This document shows, piece by piece, positions 8,427-16,510 of a stretch of 40,031 bases of DNA (the stretch's first letter is position 1; each line of letters starts with the position of its first letter). The notes below the pieces were generated by a model. That model was not told where the DNA came from. It searched no databases and saw only the letters and a list, made by a program, of their open reading frames with translations. The DNA is from Saprospiraceae bacterium (GTDB lineage: Bacteria; Bacteroidota; Bacteroidia; Chitinophagales; Saprospiraceae): assembly GCA_030728245.1 (NCBI GenBank), contig JANQZX010000029.1, positions 1 to 40,031 of the forward strand, written 5' to 3'. A program made the position numbers and the translations under genes.

Positions 8427-9127
8427 CCAACTTCACTTTTGTAGCTTCGACCGATAGGTAATTGTTGACCATGAATGTCGATGTGGCTTGGTGTAAAGGA
8501 CTCAATTTTTGAAGCAGAAACTAAAAAGGAACGGTGAATTCTTATGAAATTGTTCTCCATTAGTTTCTGCTCTAAAAAACTGATCTTTTGTTTAGTAACT
8601 ACTCTTTTGTCTGGTAAGTGTATTATAACATAGTCCTTTAGGCTTTCTATATATATAATCTCCTTAAGGTTTATTTTAATCATTTTTTTATCTGACTTTA
8701 CAATAAGAGTATCTGTAGTGATGTATGGTTCGTATTCTTCACTGCTCCCTGTGTTTTGATTGGCACTTTGTATTTGTCCGAAAGCCTTACTCAGTGCTTT
8801 TAGAAATCTTCCAAATGGTATTGGTTTTAATAGGTAATCTACTGCATCCAAATCAAAGGCTTCAATAGCATAGTCTCTGTAGGCTGTAGTGAAAATAACT
8901 TTTGGTGGGTTTTGTAATGTTTTTAAAAAATCAATACCGTTTAATTTTGGCATTTGAATGTCAAGAAATATTAAGTCAACATTTTGATTTCTTAATACTT
9001 CAAATGCTTTCATAGCATTATCACATCGGGCGGTTAGCTCTAACCCGTCCACCCTTTTAATATAAGATTCTAATACATCTAAGGCTAAGGGTTCGTCATC
9101 GACAAGAACACATTTAATTTTATTCAT
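8408..9127 (-). CDS. LytTR-family response regulator
   Basis: 239 residues. Receiver domain at 1-120 with the acidic pocket VDDEP (9-13), the phospho-acceptor Asp56 in LIFLDIQMP, the switch Thr/Ser region TTAY and Lys101. The C-terminal half (about 137-239) is a LytTR DNA-binding domain: DTLIVKSDKKMIKINLKEI, YIESLKDYVIIHL, then FIRIHRSFLVSASKI and LPIGRSYK. It is transcribed with the kinase gene upstream; its ATG lies 8 bp before the end of that gene, so translation is probably coupled. Such pairs are numerous in Bacteroidota and targets cannot be read from the sequence. Confidence 0.93.
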   Translation of the reverse strand: MNKIKCVLVDDEPLALDVLESYIKRVDGLELTARCDNAMKAFEVLRNQNVDLIFLDIQMPKLNGIDFLKTLQNPPKVIFTTAYRDYAIEAFDLDAVDYLLKPIPFGRFLKALSKAFGQIQSANQNTGSSEEYEPYITTDTLIVKSDKKMIKINLKEIIYIESLKDYVIIHLPDKRVVTKQKISFLEQKLMENNFIRIHRSFLVSASKIESFTPSHIDIHGQQLPIGRSYKSEVGKILGY

Positions 9128-10208
9128 TATTTGTTATGAGTGAAATTTTTAAAACAATAGTGAAGGAATCTTCTTCTTTAAATACCTCGAGATTATATCC
9201 ATTATCACCATAAATTAAATCTAATCTTCGTTTTACATTTTTCAATCCAATGCCTTTGGTATAATCTGCTTCCAGGTCACTTTCTGAATAAACACTACTA
9301 TTTTCTACTCTAAAGGTTAAATTTTTCTCTTTTACTTTAAGATCTACATAGATAAAAGAGTTATCAGTATGTTGACTAACACCATGCTTAAATGCATTTT
9401 CCAGGAATGGTAACATTAGTAAAGGAGGAATTTTAAGATCTTTAACAGGCCCGCTAATATTAAAATCAACATCTAATCTGTCGCCGTATCTCAATTTTTC
9501 AAGCGTAATTAAATTTTGCATTTGTTCAATTTCTTTTTCCAAAGAAATTTGACTCACATTGCAATCGTATAACATATAGTCCAGGAAATGAGAGAGCTTT
9601 AAAACAACTTCGGACGATTGGTCTGACTTTTGGAGAGTTAAAGCATACAGAGAATTAAGGGTATTGAAAAGAAAATGAGGGTGAATTTGTGATTTTAAAA
9701 ATTTAAGTTCCGCATCTAGTTTTTCTCTGGAAAGCTCTCTCGCTATTTTTTCATTCTGATAGTTTTTTTTAATTAATTTAATAGCGGCTGCGGCAAAAAC
9801 GATAGTATAAACATTTGTGGTTCTTTGTAAAGCCTTAGTAAAACTAGTTAGAGGAAATGTGGTATAATCATAATTAGGTACATAAATAGGTACGTAAAAT
9901 AAATGGAGTAATAGTCGATCTAAATAGCCAAAACCAATAGCCGTAAAAATAAAAATTAAAGTAAATGCCAAATATTTTTCTTTGTCGAGAAAACCTGAAA
10001 TTAACCAATACAGTGTTATATAAGTAGCAAACATTCTTACTGGTAAGGTTACCAATACTTCTATGAAACTTTGAGTATAATTATCTCTAAAACTTGCAAA
10101 GGCGATTGTGAAGTAACCAAGATATATGAGCCAAAAAATAAGATGCCCGAGTATCCTGTTTTTGGGATAGAGAAATTTATCGAACCTGAAAAATGAGAAT
10201 GTTGACAT
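9120..10208 (-). CDS. LytS-type membrane sensor histidine kinase (His_kinase family)
   Basis: 362 residues from the ATG at 10208; an in-frame GTG at 10217 would add three residues. About four transmembrane helices occupy the first 150 residues (for example LIFWLIYLGYFTIAFASF and YLAFTLIFIFTAIGFGYL), with no large periplasmic sensor domain. The kinase part has the phospho-acceptor motif KSQIHPHFLFNTLNSLYAL, the N-box LMLPFLENAFKHG and the glycine box GIGLKNVKRRLDLIYG. This is the PF06580 architecture that pairs with LytTR regulators. It overlaps the regulator gene by 8 bp. Upstream, a reverse-strand TATCTTTA at about 10231-10238 (7 of 8 to the -7 consensus) may be its promoter. Confidence 0.92.
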   Translation of the reverse strand: MSTFSFFRFDKFLYPKNRILGHLIFWLIYLGYFTIAFASFRDNYTQSFIEVLVTLPVRMFATYITLYWLISGFLDKEKYLAFTLIFIFTAIGFGYLDRLLLHLFYVPIYVPNYDYTTFPLTSFTKALQRTTNVYTIVFAAAAIKLIKKNYQNEKIARELSREKLDAELKFLKSQIHPHFLFNTLNSLYALTLQKSDQSSEVVLKLSHFLDYMLYDCNVSQISLEKEIEQMQNLITLEKLRYGDRLDVDFNISGPVKDLKIPPLLMLPFLENAFKHGVSQHTDNSFIYVDLKVKEKNLTFRVENSSVYSESDLEADYTKGIGLKNVKRRLDLIYGDNGYNLEVFKEEDSFTIVLKISLITNNE

Positions 10209-10362
10209 TGTAATCACCCTTTTGCTTGACTAAAGATAAAATAAAGCCATGTAAATAAAGGATAGGTGATAAAAAACAATAAATAATCACCGTTTATTAC
10301 CCATTATGAAGATAAATTGCATTGGTGCCCTGTTTTTATCTTATTGGCTTCATTTTAATTGT

Positions 10363-10395
10363 GTTGGGCGAAATAAATGAATTTTTTACCTTTTG
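10363..10395 (+). promoter_or_regulatory. Possible plus-strand promoter in the kinase-ZIP intergenic region
   Basis: GTTG at 10363-10366, a 20-nt spacer, and TACCTTTTG at 10387-10395. The second element is TAnnTTTG with one extra T. No gene lies downstream on this strand before the hairpin and T tract at 10460-10498, so if active it would drive a short untranslated RNA. Confidence 0.3.
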
Positions 10396-10401
10396 ATATG
10401 T

Positions 10402-10498
10402 AATTTCAACCAATCAAAAAATAACACCTACAAGTTTTTTAATAGCAACCAATCTGAAGAATGCCACCATTTACTTAGGGATTTGGTGGTATTTTTTT
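10402..10498 (+). ncRNA. Candidate small RNA ending in a hairpin plus T7 tract
   Basis: Inferred only from signals. The possible promoter above would give a transcript of about 97 nt ending at AATGCCACCA (10460-10469) paired with TGGTGGTATT (10484-10493; one G-T pair, 14-nt loop) and T tract 10492-10498. The stretch contains the direct repeat CAACCAATC at 10407-10415 and 10446-10454 (start-to-start 39 nt). The alternative is that the hairpin just terminates the convergent ZIP gene, whose stop codon overlaps the T tract; on that strand, however, no T run follows the stem. Confidence 0.25.
10460..10498 (+). terminator. Hairpin with T tract at the 3' end of the ZIP gene
   Basis: A 10-bp stem, AATGCCACCA/TGGTGGTATT, with a 14-nt loop, followed on the plus strand by seven T. 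By shape it is an intrinsic terminator for plus-strand transcription, although no plus-strand gene ends here. On the minus strand it lies directly after the ZIP stop codon and may act as a weaker terminator or 3'-end stabiliser. Confidence 0.55.
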
Positions 10499-11321
10499 AA
10501 CCTAAAGAAACATCTAAGGTCATCATTATGGCGAATCCAACTATAGTTGCCATGGTAGCGAGATCAGTGTTTCCCGCCAGATGGGATTCAGGTATTAGTT
10601 CCTCAACGACCACATAAATCATGGCTCCAGCTGCGAAAGACAATGCGTAGGGGAGTAAAGGCTCTATTAACAAAACAGCCGTAGCACCGAGAACGCCGGC
10701 AAGTGGTTCTACTGCGCCAGATAACTGTCCATAAAAAAAAGCCTTTCGCCTACTCATTCCTTCTCTTCTCAGCGGAACAGAAACGGCAGTACCTTCTGGT
10801 AGATTTTGTAACCCTATGCCTATGGTTAAAGCTACAGCAGCTCCAAGACTTGCAGTGTCTAAACCATGGGCTGCAGCTCCAAAGGCAACACCAATGGCAA
10901 GTCCCTCAGGTATATTGTGGATAGTTATCGCCGATACTAATAAAATACTTCTTTTCCACGAAGAGGGAACGCCTTCTGCCTGATTAATCTCAAAACCTGG
11001 ATGAAGATGGGGTAGATAACGGTCAACAATCCAGAGAAATATTCCCCCACCCAAAAATCCGATCAATGCTGGGAGCCATGAAGGTACTTTTGCAGCTTTT
11101 TCCGTCATTTCAATGGCTGGTGCCAATAGTGACCAATAACTGGCAGCAATCATTACCCCGGCAGCAAAGCCTAACATGGCATCAAGAACTTTTTGATTCA
11201 TTTTTTTGAAGAAAAAAACAAAAGAAGCTCCAAATGCAGTGATTCCCCATGTGAACAAAGTAGCCATTAAAGCTAATAGGATCGGATTAATTCCTTTCAA
11301 AGATTCAATAAATGCATCCAT
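10497..11321 (-). CDS. ZIP-family divalent metal transporter
   Basis: 274 residues with about eight predicted membrane helices. The metal-site helices are clear: [19 protein letters not shown] in helix IV (HNxPEG) and [17 protein letters not shown] in helix V (NxPEG), then [15 protein letters not shown]. This is the GufA/ZupT-type subgroup with a short histidine segment ([10 protein letters not shown]) in the variable loop. ZIP proteins import Zn(II) and other divalent ions across the inner membrane. It follows the MscS gene by 31 bp and is probably co-transcribed with it. It lies 17 kb from the zinc-linked genes at 28-33 kb, so a common role is possible but not shown. Confidence 0.92.
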   Translation of the reverse strand: MDAFIESLKGINPILLALMATLFTWGITAFGASFVFFFKKMNQKVLDAMLGFAAGVMIAASYWSLLAPAIEMTEKAAKVPSWLPALIGFLGGGIFLWIVDRYLPHLHPGFEINQAEGVPSSWKRSILLVSAITIHNIPEGLAIGVAFGAAAHGLDTASLGAAVALTIGIGLQNLPEGTAVSVPLRREGMSRRKAFFYGQLSGAVEPLAGVLGATAVLLIEPLLPYALSFAAGAMIYVVVEELIPESHLAGNTDLATMATIVGFAIMMTLDVSLG

Positions 11322-11352
11322 GATATCTCATTTTATTAAAAATTTGTTGTTT

Positions 11353-12216
11353 TTAGGTATTTTCTTTTAAAGCGTTCAAAGATTGATTTAATTTAGAGAA
11401 TGAAATTCCCTCTTCGTTAAATTTTTTATAAATAATCTCATAAAGGTCGCATTTTAGTTCAAATCCTTTCGCACTGTTTGCTGTCCAGATCCAGGCTCTA
11501 ATAGAAATACCCACAGGATTAATCTGTACAATCCTGACCTTAACCGTAGGTGAACTCTCGTCCATTTCTTCATCTGTGCGATTATCTAAAGCTAAGGGAT
11601 GTGCAACGGCTGCTTTCTCCAAAATATCTTTTGCATGGTTTATATCCGTTCCATGTTCAAGTTGTATTTCCAGCCAATTACAAATTCTGTCATCCTCAAA
11701 ATCAGAGTTTATTATGATTTCATTCCCCATCAAGGTATTGGGAACAATGATTCGTCTATTTTCAAAATCTCTAATTACAGTATGTCTGAGGGTAATATCC
11801 TCAACAATACCGTTCAGGGTATCTCTGATTTTTAACCTGTCATTTACTCTAAACGGCTTAAAAATTACGATGAATATACCACTTATTATGTTACTTAGGG
11901 TCTGTTGAGAGGCAAAACCAACAGCAACAGCCAAAATTCCGGCACCTGCAAGCATGGAATTGGCAATGGTTCGCATACTTGGCACAGAATAAATAGCTAA
12001 GGATATACCTACAATGTAAATCACAGCAGCTAAAAAATGCCTTAAAAATTGGTAATTAGTAGGGTCATTTTGCATAATGACCGTCGATTTTAGGATAAAT
12101 CGACGAAATATTTTACTGAAAGAATATCCTACCACAAAGGTTCCTAATAGGATGCCTATAAATTCTGCATACTCAGAAAATTTATGTTCATAAAAATGAT
12201 TTAACCAGTCTAACAT
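11353..12216 (-). CDS. Small-conductance mechanosensitive channel (MscS family)
   Basis: 287 residues. Three N-terminal membrane helices (about 18-110), the pore-lining third one reading AGAGILAVAVGFASQQTLSNI, followed by the beta domain signature GIFIVIFKPFRVNDRLKI, VEDITLRHTVIRDFENRRIIVPN, and a mixed alpha/beta cytoplasmic domain. This is the minimal MscS architecture, with no added sensor domain. It opens under membrane tension to release solutes on hypo-osmotic shock. It is the first gene of a likely two-gene unit with the ZIP transporter and is divergent from the ABC1-kinase gene, with 68 bp between the starts. Confidence 0.93.
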   Translation of the reverse strand: MLDWLNHFYEHKFSEYAEFIGILLGTFVVGYSFSKIFRRFILKSTVIMQNDPTNYQFLRHFLAAVIYIVGISLAIYSVPSMRTIANSMLAGAGILAVAVGFASQQTLSNIISGIFIVIFKPFRVNDRLKIRDTLNGIVEDITLRHTVIRDFENRRIIVPNTLMGNEIIINSDFEDDRICNWLEIQLEHGTDINHAKDILEKAAVAHPLALDNRTDEEMDESSPTVKVRIVQINPVGISIRAWIWTANSAKGFELKCDLYEIIYKKFNEEGISFSKLNQSLNALKENT

Positions 12217-12284
12217 AACTATTCTTTTAACTAATGAACAACAATTCTACTATAAAATGTTTTATATGTCGGTAAAAAGTAGTG

Positions 12285-13967
12285 ATGAAAAAGCATTTGA
12301 AGACAAAGTTTAATAAAACATACAGGGTTAGAAAGGTCATTGGTTATACCCTTAGATTCCTTTTAGCTTACTATCAATTAAAATGTATTTCGTTCTTTTC
12401 AGGTAGAGCATATTATCAGAGAAATTTGAATAGGTTGCTGTCACAAAAGGGAGAAGAACTAAAGGATTTATTTACTGACCTGGAAGGATTATTCATAAAA
12501 GCCGGGCAATTTCTTTCTATTGCTGGTTTTTTCTTGCCTGAAACCTTCAAAAAGCAATTAGAAGGCTTACAAGATGCAGCAACACCAAAAGATTTTTCAC
12601 AAATACAGTTTTCTCTGTTGTCTCATTATGCTGTTCCACTTTCAGATGTTTTTACGAAAATAGAGGCAACTCCCATGGCAGTTGCCTCTATTGGTCAGGT
12701 TCATAAGGCTTGGTTAAAAGATAACACCCCCGTAGTCTTAAAAATTCAACATGAACATATTGAAAGAATTGCGGAAATTGATTTGACCATCATAAGAAAA
12801 TTAACTTATTGGATAGGCAGGTTTTTTGCATTGGAAGGATTAGATTATGCCTATAAACAAGTAGAAGCCCTCATCTTACAGGAAATTGATTTCGAAAAGG
12901 AAGCTAACTCGCTTATTTCTATTTCTTCTTCATTATCTGATGAAAATTCCTGGTCTTTTCCAACCGTTTTTTCAACGTTGTCAGGTAGAAAAGTTTTGGT
13001 AATGAGTTGGATGGATGGTAAAAAAATTACTGATAAAGAATATCTCTATTTAAACAATATCGATCCTAAAATTATTGTCGATAGACTGTGGAATGGATTC
13101 TGCCGAATGATTTTCGAACATGGTTTCTATCACGCAGATCCTCATCCAGGTAATATTCTCGTTGATAAAATGGGCAATATTTGTTTACTCGATTTCGGCG
13201 CAGTTAGTACTTTATCTCCATTATTCAAAAAGGAAATTCCTGGATTAATTATTGCTTTTTCTACCTTAGACGTAAAAAAGTTAACGCAACAACTGATTAC
13301 CCTTGGTTTTATCAATGATTCTCCAGCGGCCGAATCACTGGCGATAGATTTAGCCAAGGCATTTAACCAGTTTTTAGAAAATGATATCGACCAGTTATTT
13401 AACCCGGAGGGAGCAATGAATCCAGAGTTCTGGAATAATCCTGTAAGTCACATAATGTTGAATACAAGTATAAAAGACTTATCTGCATCCTTTAGAATTC
13501 CCAAAGACTATATTTTGTTAGGGAGGACATTCTCCTTGTTATTAGGTGTTTCTTTTGTCCTTCGTCCTGGTGAAAATCCACTAAAATATCTTTCGCCAAT
13601 AGTTAAGAAGTATTTAAATGAAAGTAATCAATCTAAATGGTTTAAAGAGGGGGTTAAAGAGGCTGGTATATTTGGCAGAAATATAATAAGCCTTCCCAAA
13701 CTGATCAGAGATACAGTGGAACAATTTCAAACGGGTAACAGCAGTCTAAAAACTCCTGATATTTGGAGGAGTGCTAAACTACTTTACCTGTTGGGTCAAC
13801 AATTTGCACTGTTAATTTTGACTTTTAGCCTATTATATATAGCAAGGGAATATTACCATGGTATTTTGGGATACAATATTTCTTCGCTATTTTTTACATT
13901 AGGTCTTGTTTCTTTTTTAATCTTTTTGTTTAGGTTCAAAAAAGGAGATAATTTATTTAGGCAATAA
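12285..13967 (+). CDS. ABC1/AarF (UbiB-type) atypical kinase
   Basis: About 560 residues from the ATG at 12285 (an adjacent GTG at 12282 is the alternative). Counting from the GTG, it has the family-specific KxGQ motif KAGQ (73-76), the alanine-rich loop PMAVASIGQVHKA, the lysine VVLKIQ, the ExD-like EIDFEKEANS, HADPHPGN (284-291) and LLDFGA (Asp304). Two membrane helices lie at the C-terminus (about 505-550). ABC1 kinases act as ATPases in isoprenoid lipid and quinone metabolism; UbiB supports ubiquinone synthesis, but Bacteroidota usually make menaquinone, so the client here is uncertain. It converges on the ytxJ-like gene, ending 7 bp before it. Confidence 0.92.
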   Translation: MKKHLKTKFNKTYRVRKVIGYTLRFLLAYYQLKCISFFSGRAYYQRNLNRLLSQKGEELKDLFTDLEGLFIKAGQFLSIAGFFLPETFKKQLEGLQDAATPKDFSQIQFSLLSHYAVPLSDVFTKIEATPMAVASIGQVHKAWLKDNTPVVLKIQHEHIERIAEIDLTIIRKLTYWIGRFFALEGLDYAYKQVEALILQEIDFEKEANSLISISSSLSDENSWSFPTVFSTLSGRKVLVMSWMDGKKITDKEYLYLNNIDPKIIVDRLWNGFCRMIFEHGFYHADPHPGNILVDKMGNICLLDFGAVSTLSPLFKKEIPGLIIAFSTLDVKKLTQQLITLGFINDSPAAESLAIDLAKAFNQFLENDIDQLFNPEGAMNPEFWNNPVSHIMLNTSIKDLSASFRIPKDYILLGRTFSLLLGVSFVLRPGENPLKYLSPIVKKYLNESNQSKWFKEGVKEAGIFGRNIISLPKLIRDTVEQFQTGNSSLKTPDIWRSAKLLYLLGQQFALLILTFSLLYIAREYYHGILGYNISSLFFTLGLVSFLIFLFRFKKGDNLFRQ

Positions 13968-13974
13968 TTTCCTT

Positions 13975-14325
13975 TTATTTTAACAAAGAAAGACTGTCTT
14001 CCAATATGGTAGCCCTTATTTTATGGTGAGACGTGGTAAAGGCAACTTGCCCGTTATGCACTAAAATAAGTTGTGGGGATTGATGATGAACATTGAGCTT
14101 TGAAGCAACCTCGTTTGAAATAGACCGATATTTTAATAGATCTAAATAGTAAAACAAGAGGGGTTTATCTGTGTTTTTGAAAGAAATTTCTACATTTTCT
14201 TTCGCTTGAGCACTTATTCCACAAGTAGTTGAATGCTTAAATATATATATTGGAATGGAATTTGATAAAGCTATAATTTCAGCTATTTGGTTTTCTTCCG
14301 TTAAGTTTGACCAATCTTTGTTCAT
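13975..14325 (-). CDS. ytxJ: Bacillithiol system redox-active protein YtxJ-like
   Basis: 116 residues from the ATG at 14325 (a GTG seven codons upstream is less likely). The fold is thioredoxin-like with a single-Cys active site: IYIFKHSTTCGISAQAK, followed by FYYLDLLKYRSISNEVASK, the cis-Pro motif HHQSPQLILVHNG and SHHKIRA. This pattern is the DUF2847/YtxJ family, proposed to be a monothiol bacilliredoxin. It implies that the organism uses bacillithiol as a low-molecular-weight thiol, which fits Bacteroidota that carry bsh genes; none of those is in this window. It is divergent from ybaK and convergent with the ABC1 kinase. Confidence 0.88.
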   Translation of the reverse strand: MNKDWSNLTEENQIAEIIALSNSIPIYIFKHSTTCGISAQAKENVEISFKNTDKPLLFYYLDLLKYRSISNEVASKLNVHHQSPQLILVHNGQVAFTTSHHKIRATILEDSLSLLK

Positions 14326-14385
14326 CTTTTTTATTGTTTTTAACACACTAATTTATCATCTTGTTTATCATTAAAATACTATTTT

Positions 14386-14853
14386 ATGAAAACAAATGCT
14401 GTAAGGTTACTTGATGTTAATAAAATCCCTTACGAAATGGTAAGTTATAAGATAAACAAGGATAATTATGATGCTGAACAAATTGCCTTAGATAATAATA
14501 TTCCACAACATCTATTGTATAAAACACTAATATGTATAGGGGGTGACAAAGAAATAATAGTAGCAGTTTTGCCTGCAAATGAACAATTATCTATTAAAAA
14601 ATTAGAAAAAGTGGCCGGAATTAAACAAATAAATCTTCTTCCGACAGAAGAGTTGATGGTTAAAATAGGTTACATCAGAGGAGGGTGCTCACCTATAGCG
14701 ATGAAAAAAAAATTCCCGGTTTATATTCAATCTTCCAAAGATGCCAACACAATCGTTTGGATTAATGCAGGTAAAAAGGGGGTTTTACTAAAGATGTTAC
14801 TCGACGATATTATTATGATAACTGAAGGTCAATTAGCAGATATTTCAAGATAA
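14386..14853 (+). CDS. ybaK: Cys-tRNA(Pro)/Cys-tRNA(Cys) deacylase YbaK
   Basis: 155 residues, the full YbaK/EbsC length. Motifs include the start MKTNAVRLLDVNKIPYEM, the catalytic-lysine region HLLYKTLICIGG, and GYIRGGCSPIAMKKKFPVYI, which distinguishes YbaK from ProX and the ProRS insertion domain. It hydrolyses cysteine mischarged onto tRNA-Pro by prolyl-tRNA synthetase. It is divergent from the ytxJ-like gene with 60 bp between start codons and converges on tesB with a 12-bp gap. A link with the tRNA-Pro gene 12 kb away is coincidental. Confidence 0.93.
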   Translation: MKTNAVRLLDVNKIPYEMVSYKINKDNYDAEQIALDNNIPQHLLYKTLICIGGDKEIIVAVLPANEQLSIKKLEKVAGIKQINLLPTEELMVKIGYIRGGCSPIAMKKKFPVYIQSSKDANTIVWINAGKKGVLLKMLLDDIIMITEGQLADISR

Positions 14854-14865
14854 TTACTGAGTGAA

Positions 14866-15738
14866 TTAGGCTTCTTTAGGTTGTTTTCTTGGTCTCATTA
14901 AACCCTCCTGGGCTACAGAAGCGACAAGTTTTCCATCTCTTGTAAAAATATTTCCTCTGGTAAATCCTCTTGAATTTGAGGCACTTGGACTATCAATGGC
15001 ATAAAGTAACCAATCATCCATTCTAAATGGTCTATGAAACCACATGGCATGGTCTAAACTGGCAAGTTGTAATTTGGGAATACTTCCTTCTTTACCGTGT
15101 GGTAGCAGCGCTGAGGTCAATAGGTTATAATCAGATGCGTAGGCTAATACTAACGGATGAAATTTTGAATTTTCTGGCATTTCGCCGATAGATTTCATCC
15201 AAATATGACGAAACGGCTCTCTCTTTTCAGGTACAGCAGGGTTGTATAATTCAACCGGTCTGAATTCAATAGGCCTGTCAAGATTAAGGAAGTCATACAT
15301 GTTTTGAGGTAAAAATTCTCCGAAATGCTTAGCTAAATCTTTCCAGCTTACTAATTGTTCAGGTTCTTGAACCTTTGGCATAGCTATTTGGTGATCAAAT
15401 CCAATTTCATCTGATTGGAAAGAGGCGGACATTAAAAATATTTCACGACCTTGCTGAATAGCTTTTACTCTTCTTGTCGTAAAACTTCCGCCATCCCGAA
15501 TTCTATCTACTTGAAATATGATAGGAATATCAAGGTTGCCTGGAAGAATAAAATAGGAATGTAAAGAATGCACATGTCTGTCTTCTGGTACTGTATTTAT
15601 CGCGGCACTCAACGCTTGCGCCAGGACTTGCCCACCAAAAACATTGGAGCTTCCTACCGTTTTGGAATATCCCCTAAACAAATTCTCTTCAATTTGTTCT
15701 AAATTTAATAAATCAAGTAATTCACTTATTTCTTTCAT
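14866..15738 (-). CDS. tesB: Acyl-CoA thioesterase II
   Basis: 290 residues with the double hot-dog TesB layout. The first half carries LFRGYSKTVGSSNVFGGQVLAQAL, VHSLHSYFILPGN, and GGSFTTRRVKAIQQGREIF; the second half carries LASLDHAMWFHRPFRMDDWLL with the conserved Asp-His and GFTRGNIFTRDGKLVASVAQ with the catalytic Gln, ending EGLMRP. It hydrolyses medium- and long-chain acyl-CoA to free acid and CoA. It starts one base after the stop of the aldolase gene, so the two form a tight operon, although no pathway connects them in an obvious way. Confidence 0.95.
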   Translation of the reverse strand: MKEISELLDLLNLEQIEENLFRGYSKTVGSSNVFGGQVLAQALSAAINTVPEDRHVHSLHSYFILPGNLDIPIIFQVDRIRDGGSFTTRRVKAIQQGREIFLMSASFQSDEIGFDHQIAMPKVQEPEQLVSWKDLAKHFGEFLPQNMYDFLNLDRPIEFRPVELYNPAVPEKREPFRHIWMKSIGEMPENSKFHPLVLAYASDYNLLTSALLPHGKEGSIPKLQLASLDHAMWFHRPFRMDDWLLYAIDSPSASNSRGFTRGNIFTRDGKLVASVAQEGLMRPRKQPKEA

Positions 15739-15739
15739 T

Positions 15740-16390
15740 TTAATAGGATAATACTTGTTTTACTTTTAGACTAAGTTTCGAAAAATCTTCTATTGTTTTT
15801 AATTCTCCTGCAAACAACTGGGAGCCCATACCAAGGTAGTTTGCACCAGCTTTTAACCAGGATTGAATGCTTTCCTGCGTTGGTTCTACGCCTCCTGTAA
15901 CCATTACTTTAATATTGGGCAAAGGACCCTTTATAGCTTTTACAAATCCCGGTCCTAAAACATTGCCTGGAAATAATTTAACAACGGTAGCTCCAGCTTG
16001 TTTTGCATGCCAGATTTCATTGAGTGTTGCTGCAGCAGGTAACCAGGGAATTTGATGTTCTCTACATACTTCTCCTACTTCTAAGGAGGTAATAGGTTGA
16101 ACAATAAAGTCCGTTCCTAAATCTATGTAGTCTTTTGCTTCTTCGGCAGTAAAAATGGTACCAATGCCCAACGCCATTTCCGGACAATTTTCATTGACAA
16201 AATCTCTCAAGGCAGAAAAAACGGTGGGTGCCTCAACGCCTCGGTTGGTAAATTCAAATACCCTCATTCCGCCATCGTAACACGCTTTTACTATTTTTTT
16301 AGAATATTCGATATCCGGATTAAAAAAGACAGGTGCAATTTTAGTATGTTCCAATAAAATTAAGACTTGCGCTGCGTTCATTGAGGCCAT
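15740..16390 (-). CDS. KDPG/KHG aldolase family protein (Eda-like)
   Basis: 216 residues, the usual size. The class I aldolase TIM barrel is clear: catalytic Glu46 in RVFEFTNRG, GIGTIF, GTDFIVQP, the Schiff-base Lys138 in ATVVKLFPGN, the phosphate-binding VMVTGGVEP, and GANYLGMGSQLF. Canonical KDPG aldolases have PGV/PGAMTP-like loops where this protein reads WLPAAATLNE, and LRT where it reads TNRG, so the exact substrate (KDPG, KDPGal or 4-hydroxy-2-oxoglutarate) is uncertain. No edd or uronate genes are nearby. The start may be 16390 or the Met codon at 16381. It is the first gene of an operon with tesB. Confidence 0.87.
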   Translation of the reverse strand: MASMNAAQVLILLEHTKIAPVFFNPDIEYSKKIVKACYDGGMRVFEFTNRGVEAPTVFSALRDFVNENCPEMALGIGTIFTAEEAKDYIDLGTDFIVQPITSLEVGEVCREHQIPWLPAAATLNEIWHAKQAGATVVKLFPGNVLGPGFVKAIKGPLPNIKVMVTGGVEPTQESIQSWLKAGANYLGMGSQLFAGELKTIEDFSKLSLKVKQVLSY

Positions 16391-16510
16391 TGATTTTGTT
16401 TTTATACTTTTTGGTGCAAAATAGGCATTTTAATATATAATGTAAACAATTAATTGCTAATTTGCATCCAATTCATTCAAATACTTAATGATATGTTTCA
16501 AATGTATCCC

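Noticed and set aside
11576-11908. Open frame of 110 codons antisense to the MscS gene
   Set aside because: Low-complexity Ser/Phe/Ile translation and complete overlap with a well-supported channel gene.
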